This document shows positions 37,631-51,662 of a DNA stretch of 64,000 bases, piece by piece (positions within the stretch are counted from its first letter, which is position 1; each line of letters starts with the position of its first letter). Source of the stretch: Larimichthys crocea (lineage: Eukaryota; Chordata; Actinopteri; Sciaenidae); NCBI RefSeq assembly GCF_000972845.2, contig NC_040022.1, positions 4,524,680 through 4,588,679 on the forward strand, written 5' to 3'. The position numbers and the translations under genes were made by a program. The notes beneath the pieces are model-generated. The model was not told where the DNA came from. It worked only from the letters and a program-made list of their open reading frames with translations, and did not search any database.

Positions 37631-40490
37631 AGAAGGGTTTATTATGTAGTCAGCATGAAAGTGTTCAGAGATGTGTGTGTATGTGTGGCAATAGTTTATT
37701 TGTGTGGTGGTGTGAGCAGAAAGGTCAACGTGTTCAGTTACTTGTGTGATTTTATGATATCAGGTGTTGGGTGAAAAGACTTTCTCATCTTTTCTCACTC
37801 AACACTACATATGGTATCATATAAATAAACTGAAATGGACTCTGTAATACATTAATGTCCGTTAAACAACAATACAAAGTGGCATTAGATGTAAATCGCA
37901 GTTAAGGTTGATATTAACGTTGTCACTTTGAAGGTATTTGTTAAAAAACAAAAGTTGACCTCATGGTGGTGCTAGATGAAAGACCACATATGTCTGCACC
38001 ATGTTAATTCATCCAACAGTTGCTGAGATGTTTCAGTCTGGATCAAACTGGTGCACCATCTGACTATCATTACATCATGAGAGCCCCACTGCCAGCATGA
38101 CTCAATATCACTTCATACAAATATAAAGATGCAACCACTGATATGCCCAATGTGTTCATAGTGATGTGCAACTCATCCTTTGTGCACATGCTTAGATGAT
38201 TCAGTGTAGGCTGCACTGTTAGTCATCTTACTTAAGTGTAAAGATGTGGTTCCACCAAACTCTTTGGGTATACAACCACTGAAACCTTTTAAACCCTTCA
38301 AACCCATACCAACGTATACCTAAACCCTAGCTCTGCAGCAGACAGTACTTAGTGTCTAGTAACCCTAGATTTGCAAAACTCTCACAGATAGGCACTTGTC
38401 TTGATGAAAGACTACCGTGTATTACTACACTACTAAAGAGTGACTCCAACGCTTGTGACCACATGGAAGATGATCCATTGGGTTTTCATTGTTCTCATCA
38501 GCTCATTTCAAGGATGTTCTCATTTTGTACAAACATTGTCATGGTTGTAATAATGTTATGTTAAAAATAAAACTGACCAAATTGACAATAACTTATTAAA
38601 TATCTATGTATGTCTGTGTCTGGATTATTTTCAATATAAAACTTGTACTTAAAAATGTATATATTCTCAGTGGGACATGGCCATCTTTGTCACCTCAGAT
38701 GAGTCTTATTATCAGCTCATACAGAATAATATGCAGTATTTGTACACATTATACCTACAGTATATATTAGCTGATACTACTGATACTGATTTGGTCTGTA
38801 TAAGCTGGTAGCACTGATTTTAGGAAAACTCAGCACATGTTAATACCATAGTATCCTTTAATGTATTATTTTTATGTTGCATTCAGTGCTAAATCCAAAT
38901 AGTGTGTTCTTAAGGATCAGACCCCGAGCAGTAATACTGTAACATCCTACGTATAGTATCAGCTTATGTTTATGGGGTAGTGCAGATATACTTTTATATA
39001 TTTATCATTTTACCCAGATCTCACTCCCCTGTATATTCAGCCGCTGTGTACATGGCTCCCTGTAATCACTGGTGATTTGAGAGAAGCCTTGAGTTTTTTC
39101 TTTTTCTTTTCTTTCTCTTAATACACACAATTTTCTTTGTAATATAGGCACATATGGGTGATATTTTGGGTTGCCTTTAGATGCTAAATATAAGATTGTG
39201 TTTCCTTTAAGAGTAAACAAAAGTGCAAGTGAGTAAGTACAGCACTCCTGCTCCACCAGCAGCATTATGGACTGCTAGAATATTTGGTTTACTGACAGAT
39301 GGCTGCAGTAAAAATGGGCTATCTCAAAGAACAGCCACTGTCTGTGCCGCAACATAGTTACGACAACAGTAGCAGGACCAGCATCGTGTTTAACACAGTA
39401 TAATTGCCCAGCACTCGTCAGCTACATTTGTTAAATTTGTTGTTACATTCAAATGTGTTTTAAGAATAAATAAGTTGTAGGTTTTCCTTTCTAGCCTGGA
39501 CTCTAATCATCTTGTATATTTCCCACAAGGCAATTTTTGCTTGTTAGCAAGCAAACACCAATTGGCACTTAGCAATTACTGTAGTCCTATATCTGGAAGT
39601 ATTTGATCATTAACCAAAGTATTGGACAACTAAAGAATACTTGTCCTGATAATGAAAAGTCAGAGGATAATACAATTATTAAAATGATGTGCCAAATTTA
39701 CCAATCCACATGTAGATGTTCAGATATTTCATTGGATAAGTGACCTGCTTGTTTGGTACAGGATTAAAGGTCTCACAGAGGAGACAAAAATCATTAGTAT
39801 TAGTCACCAATGTCATTAAGATGCAACCTCTGGGGAGCATGAACATCTGAACCAAGTTTCTAAAAAGGTAAGATTTTATTGCAGGTTGCTGCCTTAATGG
39901 ATTGTTTATAATTGTATAGAATTGTAAATGAGTGTCTCCACTCTGTACATTCACTGACCTTTTCATTTTGTCTCTGAGATGCAGTTCATTATGAAGAACA
40001 CTAGATGGAGAAAGAGAGCTAAAGACGGAAGACTCTTGACTATGACTCCACATCAATCAGACTCGTACTTTAACTCATTGTGTTCTGCCTTGGTTTGCTG
40101 TGCAGCATGCAGGTTCTGTCAAGCAGCAGAGGAGTGCCTGGTATGTAATCTGGTTAGAGTATTGATAGACTCATAGATACAATGATTGATTCTTAACATT
40201 AAAATGCTGAGATGTTACAGCTGCTAGCTATTTAATTCACAGAGATCAATGAAGCCATTCTTCTTCACGTCATATGGGGTGTTATAACTTCAATGGCTGT
40301 TGACTTCCTGCCTCCCAGTTGTTCAATCGGTTCAGTGCAGATCCTGCCATGTTTGATTAGTTTTATATACTGTGTTATACCATGTATATTTCTGCATAAT
40401 GTTCCATGTTCAATGTGGCTCAATCTACCAAGACACGTTTGCTAAATGTGCAAGCTACACGTCAGTACAACCGATACTGAAGTGTGTGTA
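37631..40490. other. Intergenic DNA; nothing recognised
   Basis: AT-rich non-coding sequence without motif-bearing ORFs. Confidence 0.5.
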
Positions 40491-40507
40491 TCTATATATA
40501 GTATATA

Positions 40508-40550
<43 letters not shown>

Positions 40551-40573
40551 TATATATATATATATATATAAAT
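40491..40573. repeat. TA-rich repeat
   Basis: TATA/ATAT run with small interruptions; self-complementary. Confidence 0.85.
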
Positions 40574-41499
40574 ATAATTAAAACCTGGGCTCATTCATGA
40601 CAATGTTTGAGATTATTCTCATTTTCAGTATTAGAAAGAACACATTTACCACAACTTGTAATGTCAATTATCCGACAATTTAAATGCATTCACTGATGAA
40701 CTTAAGTTTTATCTAACCCTTTATGGTTTTTGTACCGTCCTCAGGCACAAATTATGAACTTATTCCGGAAGGATGTGGCTAACTTTATGTCTACAACGAT
40801 GAAGAAGCAAATTCTTCATTTAAACTGCTTTTTACTGCTCAGTGACAAATTTCTACAGATTTAACCAGCGGAACAAATGTGTAAGCCTACTAATGATGTG
40901 TTAAAGCCACCACACAGAGTGGCTCATAATCACAAGAAACCCACAGCACAACACAAGCTATAAATTACTGCACAGCATTATGACAAACAATTCCTACAGC
41001 TAACAAAGTGTTCTGTGTGTGACACTGGGTGTATATTTAGTCATCATGATGGGATGTATTTGAGTCTCTCATATATTTTACACTGACAAAACACTATGCA
41101 AATATCTGATTCTTTTTCATTAAGTTTTTTTTCTATTATCTTTAAAAACACAAATTAATAATCTATTCTTGTTTTAAAGTGAAGTGCTGTTGCCCCTACA
41201 CTTACTACTTTGTCATTTGGAAGTGACTTCATCATTTCAAGTGTAAGTTGTAAAAATAAAAAGGAGTTTTTTATATCTAACTAAATACAGAAATAATAAG
41301 AAAAATACACTTTATTTTAAGCAACAAGAATAGAATAATAATCCTATAGGAAATATACATCTGCTGTATACACACACCAAATGAGGTACTCGTGGGACGG
41401 GTGTAAGGGTAGTCCAAAGGGAGTGGAATGGAAGAAACAAAGAAAATTGCAAAGAGGGCAGCACAGTGCAAACCAATGTGACTTCTGGACTTGTAGTGT

Positions 41500-41660
41500 A
41501 TAACATGTTGAGCCGAGATATTTAAGAAGAGTGTGAGGATGATGATGAGGATGGACTGAGTGGTCTCACAGCCTAAGGGAAGAAGCTGCTCTGTCGTCGG
41601 TCATTACAGCAGATATTTCAGCGGGGTGATCGGGGTTTGGCTGCAGGTGAGTGCTGTCCT
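41500..41660 (+). mobile_element. Possible mobile-element fragment
   Basis: Contains GGATGGACTGAGTGGTCTCACAG followed by CCTAAGGGAAGAAGCTGCTCTG; the phrase 'gggaagaagctgctc' is part of a fish interspersed repeat I have often seen. Boundaries and family unknown. Confidence 0.3.
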
Positions 41661-42795
41661 TCACTGTTGTGCTGCTGGGTAGATGGTACCACTGATGGTA
41701 ATTCAGTGCCGAGCCATGAACACACCATGACAGTTTGGTATGAGTGCATTTCTTTTGGTTCCCCTGTAGAGTTCAGACCACTGACACTAGTTATAGTTAC
41801 AGAGAAAGATTATGGTCACGGTGTAAATAAACCTACTTTGACTGGTGAAGGAATGAACACAGGTTTCCAGTGTCAAAATCAACCGTCCACTCTGACCTGG
41901 GAGGTTTTGCGGCGCTGTAACAACATGCCGCTAACTCTGCTTTTTGTTTCCATTCTTCCAACTAGTGATACTCTGTGTTTTCAGAGTTTTTGAACCAACT
42001 ATCGGTTTGACATTTGAACCTTTTACAATGAACAATGAAATATAAATAAATACATTAAAAAAATACATTAAATTAGCTCTATCTCATACTTCATACTGTG
42101 TGTGGAACATTTTGTGTCCTGAAGAAAGAAAAAGACAAAATAATGAAATGGATATATATATATATCATATCATCTATATTTAATAGTATAGATAATATAT
42201 ATATCTAATATATAATATATATAGATATGAATATTATTATGCTATATACATATTGGATTGGCTTCAGTGATTTCCATATGCAAAATAATATTTGTAATTT
42301 GGACTATGTGTACAGCTTTTAAACTAATCAAGTTGGTTTGAACTAATAGCAAACACATAAATTTACATCCGCTTTACTTATATTTATTGTATAGTTAGTG
42401 TAAATTATTAGGGTTAAGATCAGGAGTTGTTGAGGGTTAAGTCTAAATCCTCGTTGAATCCACATAGATTTTTTTTTTTCAGTCTCCAAAAATGACATTT
42501 CTTTAAATATGGGACACATGGCTCTTTAAAACAATATGTGTATATCTGTGCAGATGTTCAGGAGAACTTTGACTGAAAAGTCCCTCCCTCCAAACCAAAA
42601 TTTTAATTTTAACTTTAATTTTTATCTGATGCTGTAAGACAGATGGAGAAAAAACAGCCATCTGGAACAGTCTGTCTCTCAGCTGATGGGCTTGCTCTAA
42701 TCCTTTCAGTTTCATTTCTTTGAATTTGTTTTAAAAGCTACAGATGGACATAGAAAGAAAAGTCAGACAGGATCTGTAAAAAGGACTCTTTAACA

Positions 42796-42799
42796 CACG

Positions 42800-42851
<52 letters not shown>
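42796..42851. repeat. (CA)n microsatellite
   Basis: Near-perfect CA run. Confidence 0.95.
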
Positions 42852-42852
<1 letters not shown>

Positions 42853-43024
42853 TAAAACATGCATACACACGTCTGTTCAGGTGTTGATAAACCACCCAGG
42901 TGGAAATCTTCTCTTCCTTTAACACAGTTTTACAGCAGCAACAACATGGCGGTCAGAGCAGGAAGTGACTCAGAGGTCAGCTGATCCCACACACACACAT
43001 CTGCTTCTTATCACCATGCCAACA

Positions 43025-43038
43025 CTGTGTGTGTGCGT

Positions 43039-43110
<72 letters not shown>
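43025..43110. repeat. (TG)n microsatellite
   Basis: TG run of about 85 bases with two early interruptions (GC, TA). It lies 175 bases from the CA run at 42796-42851 in opposite orientation. Confidence 0.95.
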
Positions 43111-43114
<4 letters not shown>

Positions 43115-44261
43115 CAGAGAGAGAGAGAGGTGGGATGGTCTGGTGGACATGAACTTGAGACAGTGTGAGTGTGACTTTTTATACTTAATAGTATAATTAT
43201 TAGTCTCTGGACAGTCAAACTGACACTATATAATGTGGAATGAATACGGAACGTTTGCAGTGGTGTGTTCACTGGATTCAAAGCATGAATAAATAATCTA
43301 GACATTTGCACATGTTTGTAATGCTTGTCACATACAAGACTGTGACTACAATTTTAAGTGAAAAGAAATGGAAAAATCAGTATCGTCCAGAGAAAATGCA
43401 ACATTACACCTTTAACAACACCAAAATAAGACATAAAAAAGACAGATGGAAACAGGAAAATGTGCAGGAAATCTTATACCTGAATAAATCAAAATAATAA
43501 ACACAGTGTTTAAGATAAAACAGTTTATAGATTGTGACAAATGATGATGACAATGTCAAAATAAAGTTACTGTAGTTTAGGACTATTAAATTTGCTAGTC
43601 TTCTATATGATTTATTTATTGAAAAGATAAAGATAGATGACTGTGTGATTGACTAAAATTATATTGTATCTTGTTAGACTGTTAGAACTGTTAGAAAATT
43701 CTGAAATAAAAGAGCCAATAAGTGTGCAAGGATTTCATATTCCTTTGGTCTTTATAGTGTTCTCTAATGCACACTTTTTTACTTATATTGCCTTGAGGAT
43801 ATACTAAAAACCAATGTTTTATGAGTAATGTTATTCTGTATGTTTAATAAGTATCACAGTCTCACAGACTCATGCCAGTTGTTATTCCACTGACTTGTAT
43901 GAACAAGCTGCCACTACTTTGGACTCCATTGACTCGTTTCCAAATTATGAATCAGTGAGGAAATGAGGAATTTTATATTAACATGAGCTTAGCAACAGGT
44001 GCAATTCTGCAGCAGCAGTGTGGTGCAGCTGAGAATAACATCCTTGTCAGTCTATAGTAAGAAGACGACAAACTCTGAGTAAATAACTCTTCAGTCGCAC
44101 TAGCATGTGACCAACCACAAGTCAATATTTACACTTTGCCTTTTCAACAAACATTAAACTATGTTATATTGAACTCTTCAGTAGAATGTGTAGACACTTC
44201 TTCTAAACACACAATAAATAGCTAAGCGGCAACTTTTATTTAAGTTATTTGTTTTCTCTAA

Positions 44262-44400
44262 AACAGTGAAATCACCGTAGGAGTTCCACAAGGCTCCTTA
44301 CTAGGGACTTTTTTATTTCTTATTTCTACTGAATAAATATTATTTTGTTACCTAACTTCATCTTTTTCGCAGATGATACAGATTTAATTTGGTTGTGCAT
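44262..44400 (+). mobile_element. Short reverse-transcriptase relic of a second LINE
   Basis: In one plus frame SEITVGVPQGSLLGTFLFLI is readable (about 44265-44325), followed by a stop. About 40 bases later another frame gives FFADDTDLI (44362-44388), the catalytic FADDT box. VGVPQGS..G..LF and FADD are consecutive motifs of non-LTR reverse transcriptases, here closer together than in an intact enzyme, so the copy has a deletion and frame breaks. The LFADDT form differs from the YADDTQ form of the copy at 36-37 kb, so this is a different family (Rex1- or jockey-like, not resolved). Confidence 0.7.
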
Positions 44401-45178
44401 GAATGTATATTTTTCTTGTCAGTGAAACAAACAAATATAGACCAAAAGGCTAAAATGTCAAAATGTTATAACTATTACTGAGTGTCAAAATATAACCTAA
44501 TATTTATTTAAACTTTTTTAATATACTAATATACTTTTATTTTTTTTTGCTCATACCTTCAAATCTTCTGTCATTCAAGCGGCACTATTCTTTAAATGAT
44601 ATCATTCTTACATTTTTCCCTACCCTCAGTGCATGTTTTGAGTTAAGCGCAGACTCAGTTTTGGAATGGCTATCAATCTGCTACATCACTTTCCAAGTTT
44701 GAACACATAATGAGTATCATCCTTTAACAGTGTCTGCGGGTGTTTTTCTGACTCTCTTCACCGCCGTACTTTCCACAAATTGAAACATACTGTGTACATT
44801 CATTACACATTCATTCATTTTCATTTCTTGGTTTTGACCATTGTTACTTTTCTTCTTCTGTGCAATTTTTGCTGTTTGCTTTTCAGTCCCATATGAGGAG
44901 AACACAAATAAGCAAAGCCCACCTGGGTTTGTGCACATCTGCTTTGAATTATTGTTTTTATGTCAGGGTTTCTGTGCAAACGGACCGACTAAATAAACTA
45001 TAATTAATGTAATTAAGGACTGCTTTGTGGTAACGAGTGTCTCACTTGTTTCATGATAAACCTAATGATGTTCAACATGAGTCAATGCAAACGAGGGAGA
45101 AAATCAGCCTTGATGGATATCACAGCCTAACACCTCGGATAGCAACATGCCATCACCTCTCTGCTAAACAACCTCGAT

Positions 45179-45231
45179 ACACACACACACACACAGACAG
45201 ACAGACACACACACACACACACACACACACA
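45179..45231. repeat. (CA)n microsatellite with GACA interruption
   Basis: CA run, then (AGAC)n, then CA again. Confidence 0.95.
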
Positions 45232-45409
45232 TTTATAAGGTCAAGATCATTGTAGATGGCTGTAAAATTTCACAGATGACTAGTACGTTGGCTGCCAGTA
45301 CATTTGGTTGTTTAACAGCTGCATACAGTCTTTAACTTCTGGCTTTGTTTGAAGAGGACAAGTCCCTTTTCTGGTGCCCGCTTCATGTTGGCCTGCTGTT
45401 CATTATAGA

Positions 45410-45472
45410 CAGTGTGTGTGTGTGTGTGAGTGTGTGTGTGCGTGTGTGTGTGTGTGTGTGTTTGTGTGTGTC
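45410..45472. repeat. Imperfect (TG)n microsatellite
   Basis: TG run with GA, CG and TT interruptions. Confidence 0.9.
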
Positions 45473-46993
45473 TATTTGTGCAGGCGTTCCAGAGGTTAGT
45501 GTGTATTCTGTGTGTGTCAGCCCAGTATTTTAGGAATTACAGTTAAATTGTACTGTTCTGTACCTCATGATTTCCATGCAGCCTAACCTCACTCTAACCC
45601 TAAACCAACCGTTTCCCTAACCAGAAGCATACTGTAGTTGCTGTGCACAGTAATTGTAGAAAGCAGCACTGGACATAAAAACATCTTCATCAAATGCAAT
45701 CTTGGTTTTTAAAGACAAGGAAACTGATCAGAATCTGTCTAGAATGAAGGTAGAGTCAGAGGAGAACGGGTTGGCCTCAGATTGGATCAGTTTGTAGGAT
45801 GGCACATTCACAGAAAAGCTGACTGGACAGAACCATTCTCTTCATTTTTCTTGTTTTGCCATCCCGCAAAGATATCTCTGTCAAAAGAACAAAGGAAGAT
45901 GAGCTGCAGCTATCAGCAACACACTGTGAAAACCTTTGGGACGGCAGAGAGGAAACATTGTGATATCCCGAGGGAGTCAGTGCCATATATTTAAATGTTT
46001 TGTCTGAATGTTCAGGAGAACTGAGAAGGTCTCATGATTTACACCTTTGTCTTCTGTGAAAAAAAAGAGGAACCTTAGTTTGGATCTGTCATGAAGATGT
46101 GAATAATTTTATCTTCATGAGAAAGAGAATTTGGCCCAATCCAGCTCTGCATTCAGTATTTATGTAGTTTTCTTTCTCTTTTTTTCTTTTTTTCTAGGAT
46201 ATTCCATGATACCTATTTGTTAGGTGTAACTAATAGGTCCGTATTTTACTTCTATATAATATATAATACTGAAATCTTAACAAATAATTAAAGTCTTGAT
46301 GGTTTTTATTTTGTTTTATTTATTTTTTCAGACTCTCTCTGCTGAAGCAGCATTCAGTCACCTTGTTAAATTTTTCCAGAGCGCTCAGAGTTCATTTTAG
46401 CTGTGTGATCTCAGACAGATGATGCCCAAATTCATCTGTTATTCTGACATTTTCTCAGTTAATGTTGACATTAAATGGCCAGTGCTCTGTTTTGTCCTAA
46501 TTTTAATTCCCACAGGTCAAAGATCTCAGACTGACCATGAGATTTTTACTTCAGAATTTTGATGCACATGCATTTGTTGCCTGAGTTTTTATATAATATC
46601 TTTATGACCTATGAATTATTATGATCTTTGTTTTGTTTCTTATTTGGGACTGTTTCTGTCCATTGTTGAAATGTCTTTTATTCTCTTTATATCTTATAAA
46701 TATTTTTCACTTCATAATATTATCATAAATGATCTTAGCATTGCTGCTTGGAGCTGCTTCAGTATTCTGCCCTCATAGTAAAAACATATTTTTCATTTCT
46801 TTCACATCTTATTATTTCATAAAGTTCCTAGACAGTACAATAACAGGAATGTCGATATTTCCCCCTACTAAAAAAAATCAATGCTTTTCATATGCGCTGC
46901 CGTGAATTGTGAACTGATTTTATTTATTTTTTTAATTCTAAACACACTGAAACTTGTTTGGATTCATTAAGAAGATTTCTGAAGATTTCAACA

Positions 46994-47075
46994 TTTGTTT
47001 TGGTATGATACTTTTATGTTATGTTTAGCTGTTGTTTGTTTTGGTATGATACTTTTATGTTATGTTTAGCTGTTG
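46994..47075. repeat. Tandem duplication, 41 bases x 2
   Basis: Two adjacent identical copies of a unit beginning TTTGTTTTGGTATGATAC and ending TTTAGCTGTTG. Confidence 0.9.
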
Positions 47076-47164
47076 TAGCTGCTGGTAAATGTTTTGTTTG
47101 ATGTAAAATTGTACCAAAACTGTCAGATTCACATTGAAGATATTGTTTGATAGATTTTTCTTCT

Positions 47165-47335
47165 GGGTTTCTTGGGTTAGGTGTTGCGTTTATAGAGTGT
47201 GTGCCTTATGTCCTAAAGTTGAGTGGCCCAGGTTTGAGTCCAACCTTTGCTGCACGTCGTACCCTCTTTCTCTTTCTCTACAGTTCAGTTGTCATTATCC
47301 AAAATAAAGACATAAAAGCCTCAAGTAATAATAAT
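47165..47335 (+). mobile_element. tRNA-derived SINE
   Basis: It starts with a tRNA-like head containing a B-box match, GGTTTGAGTCC (47231-47241; consensus GGTTCRANNCC), preceded by a degenerate A-box region. The body has CTTTGCTGCACGTCGTACCC, then TCTTTCTCTACAG and TTGTCATTATCC. It ends AAAATAAAGACATAAAAGCC, the usual fish tRNA-SINE tail of AATAAAGGCATAAAAGCC type. It is decayed relative to that pattern. A functional tRNA gene is ruled out by the absence of a cloverleaf. Confidence 0.65.
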
Positions 47336-49425
47336 ATTGAAACATATTTGCTACATTTTGTTTTGTGATAACAAAATGTTGAAATACAGAATTATTCCAT
47401 CTTGTCTCATAAAATCTTTCCAGTATTTGATTTCCACCATTCCCACAGATTTAGAGTTATTGAAGAGTCCTCCATTAATTTTCATCCAAATATGAGCTTT
47501 CCTTATTTTTGACTGATACAATAAATGTTTAGTCCTCCTCAGTGTGCCACATAATTACTCCTCCGCCATTTCTTCCATGACTAATGTGAGAATTTTTTAT
47601 GGCAAGTTAATTTGACTGATTATCTCGGGATGTAGGTAGGAGTCTCTCAGTAACATCTGAGATAATTAGATCAATTTAATTTGTATTATTTATCATTTCA
47701 GAAGACGCAGTCCAAATCAAAAAATAGAATCCTGTTCACCCATGAACACCATGTGGTTGAAAGCTCTTTCCAACGTCAAGAATTCATTTCCATGTTCACA
47801 CATTTTTTTCTTCCAGATGTTTATTTGATAAAGTATTAAAATCAGAGCTGCACCTGCATTATTAAACACTTTGTGTTGTCTTATCAGCCCTGTAACAAAT
47901 GATGTCATATTCATCTATCAGATCCATTATTATCTAACAGAACTGTGTGTGGCTGTGCTGCAGTCTTGGCTCTGACGTCTCTTGGGTAGTGTAAGACTCG
48001 GAGCCCTTGTGCGACTGCCGGGGATGATGATCTTGTTGCCACTGCTGCTGTTTGTTGTCTCTCACTCACCTTTAACATTTCTATTATTGCTCATACATTT
48101 CTATAGAGCAACATGCGGTTACAGGTCAGTAACAACATGCTGTAGTTGTCTCTGACGTTCTGTGTCTTCTTAAAGTTTGAGTTCATTGAGATTTTTCATT
48201 ATATTTTTCATAACCATTGGTACCACTCATTAGAATGTCAGAGAATAAATGAATGACTATTTTTCCATACATGCCTACAGTCAGGCCCATTATTTATGCA
48301 ACAAAATACAATATATCAACAATAATTACTCCCTAAAAGCAACTTTCAGGATTTTTTATTGCTTTTTGATGCCAAACAAATATTGCAACAAAGCCTACTA
48401 TAGCCTATTTTATGTTTTTATGCATATTGGCACAGCTGTACCTCAGTGGTCCAATGTTGTTTATGTCCTCTGAGCTACCATTGTCACAGGATTCTGCCTT
48501 GAAATGATTGAACTGATCATTTTGCACAAAAATATGATGAGAAGCTTCCAGCATCAACCAGAATGAAGGCTCTGCAGTGAACCTGACACACTGGTTTTGT
48601 CGAACTTTTAAGTTGTTGTGTAAGTGTGACAGTCCACTAACATAGGGAAACTCTTCATCCTTGTGTTTGTGTAGCACAAGCAGCCAGACTTAGTCTTATA
48701 TATACCTATTTTAATATGTGACCCCTGTCTATCTAGTAGCTGCACTGAATCAGATAAAATGTTAACATGTTCTACTTATAGCAGCTCCATATTCCTGCTC
48801 TCATCATTTTCTTTCCAAGTGGAAAGTGGACTTCCATTAAGCATATCATCTCATTCTTTTGTTGTATTCTCTCTGAAATGTTCTTCTTCTTCTTCTTTTG
48901 GGATTACTGGTTTTCTCTTGGTAAATTCTCAGATTACATAAATCTACATTCCTAATGTACTTTTTGGATTTGTTCATTCACACTTTTCTTCTCACCAGGC
49001 AGGGCATGAGCCTTGTGGATTATCACCATGTCAGTGAACTTGTATCATCCCTGAGAGACGTTTTGTATTTCAGTGTTTGGGACACATCGAGCTAAAGAAG
49101 AAGACATTCAGAGGAAACAGCCACCAGTATTCAGCAAAATCTCTCAAATACGTCTCCTTCAAACACGCTGAATTTACTGCGTATCTGCCAATAAAGTAAA
49201 GTATAATCAGCTAATGAAAATCCTGGAGGTGTTCCTCAGATCAGAATGGAACATTCTTGTTCTCGTAGTATTCGAGTGAGTCTGCCTGGCACTCCATTTA
49301 TTACACTACATGATGTCATATCCCCCTGCCAATCACCGCCACACACACACAGGCTTTGTTGGAGGCCTGTCCAGCTGTATAGTGTGTTTACAGTCATTTC
49401 CTTTTCTCCCTGAGCTGTTAAAAGA

Positions 49426-49426
<1 letters not shown>

Positions 49427-49470
<44 letters not shown>
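49427..49470. repeat. (CA)n microsatellite
   Basis: Perfect CA run. Confidence 0.95.
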
Positions 49471-49472
<2 letters not shown>

Positions 49473-50072
49473 CTGACTTGGGGTTGGGCTGACTTGGGCT
49501 GACTTTATTTCACTGCATATCTCAGTTTAAAGTCAATTCAGTTTTACAAAATGACACAATTGCAGTCCAGTAACAACAGTATGCGTCCACACTGAGAGGC
49601 CGAGACTCACTGTGTTTTCTTGAAGACTGAATCCTGATGATATGTTTACAGTGAGAAATATCCGGCATGCCCTGACCTGACCAGTAATTATTTTTACTTC
49701 ATTCATCTTATGGTGAATGTCATGTCAAATGTGAAGGGTCTCGTTCTTTCTCTTTTTTTTTTAATTGGACCCATTTAAAGATGTGAAACTCCTCCAAATT
49801 CATTTGAAGGTGTTCGTGTTAAACAGGATCGTTCAGCCTAGTGTCCATTTCTCCGCCCTTTTGCCCCTCACCCCCCTCAGGCCATTCCAGGCCATTCCAG
49901 ACCAGACAGGGGCCAGACTACTAACTGTTTACAAGCTGTCTGTCTGTCTCAAGTTCAACTGCAAAGTCCAACCTGGGAAACAAAAAGACAGTCCGCAATG
50001 CAGACAGAGGAGGAGAAGGAGGGGCAGGAGGAGGAGGGATGGAGAGAGAAGGTGGTAAAAACGGTAGAGAAA

Positions 50073-50073
<1 letters not shown>

Positions 50074-50115
<42 letters not shown>

Positions 50116-50212
50116 AGGGGGGTGGGGGGCTCTGTTGGACATGAACTTGAGACAGAAAAACGAGCTTCAGTTCTGCATTCCTGGTCTGAAGAATAAAGCA
50201 TACTCTGGGGAG

Positions 50213-50252
<40 letters not shown>
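50074..50252. repeat. Pair of (TG)n microsatellites
   Basis: Two TG runs (50074-50113 and about 50214-50252), same orientation, separated by 100 bases. Confidence 0.9.
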
Positions 50253-50253
<1 letters not shown>

Positions 50254-51662
50254 TCAGGGGGTGGGTCCTGTCCTCGTCTCCCGCTGTCCCATAAACCGCT
50301 GTAGAATAGAAAAAGAAAGAGAATACAGGACAAAATATAAATGTGTAAAAATCATTTCAGGGTTCCACTCTGTTCTATGTAGCACGGCACAGGATGGATG
50401 ATGGAAGAGGGAAATGTGATTTACGGTGGTACTAGCACTGCAGTCCCCTGTCTGTCTGTTTTTATGACAGCTGACCATCAGAACCGCCTTTATTTTTCAC
50501 ACCAGCAGAAAGAAGATGAGCTTTCTGAACAGACAACATGCAAAGCTCTCTCATATTAATGTTTCTATTGTTGATGTTTATGAACAGTTTAGCCTTAACT
50601 GCTGTCAGAAATAGTCACTTTTATCCAGGACATTAATATAAGCACAAGCTTTAAAAATGACCTTAGCAAGATAGCTGTATAAGTAATGCTTAAAATAACA
50701 TCTCAGCAAATTAAAGAGTTAGGTCAACCTCATCTGCGTTTCTTATCCACAATGTCTTCAGAAAATGTTTCATTCTGAGGCCTCAAAATTGTCCAAGCTC
50801 TCCATTTCCTGACCTGTTCAGCTCCTGTAACAGAGCAGTGAGTCAACACAGTAACAAAGCAGAACCTGATTGGCTGTCCTGTGTATATTCTGGGCACTGG
50901 TTGGTGCTTTGCGCCTTAAAGATCCAGGTTAAGGCATGATTTAAGTTAGAACCTTTACTTTTTGTCAAATACAGAGAAATAATTCACAAAACCAAAATAA
51001 AAACAATAGTGTCCACATATGAAACGTCATATTTATTCCATCACCAGGTGTAAAAATATGCTGAAAATAGAGTTTAACAACAGTAAATTAGGATTTTACT
51101 CAAATTGTTTGATTCTACACCCATTTTTCCAAACTCCATCCTTTCCCCTGGCACTCCCATTCTGTCATCTCAGCTGGATTTGCTCCATTTTGGCTCTCCT
51201 CCCAGAGTGACTGAAATCCATCCAGCTGGGTGGGTTTGTTATAGAGTATGCCAGTTGCTGACATCAGCTGACATCTGTCGTACGAGCATATTTATTTAAC
51301 TCTGAAGCACATTTACCTGTAAAACACAATAACGGTCTTTACTGTGATCCTGATCCCAAGGAGTCTGAAACACCTCCCGGCTACTCCTGATCGTGCAGCC
51401 TCAGATGAAGACCAGCTCCGACAGACAGAAAGCACCATCTGCTTTAAAGGAAAACAAGAGCTGCATCCAAATGGGCTACAGAATCATGTCCCTGTTACTA
51501 AAAACAGTCCTCCTTGACTTCACCAGGAGTTCACAGAAAGATCTGAAGGAGAAAATCATCATTTGTTGATTTATTTTTAGCACTTTCTTCTGAATATTAC
51601 TGGAATAAGGAATTATGGGGCAGAAAGTTTCTGTTTTTTCTTCCCCTGAGAAATCATTTCAG

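Noticed and set aside
41637..41993. 118-codon plus frame
   Set aside because: Lacks any known domain and begins in DNA that looks like a mobile-element fragment.
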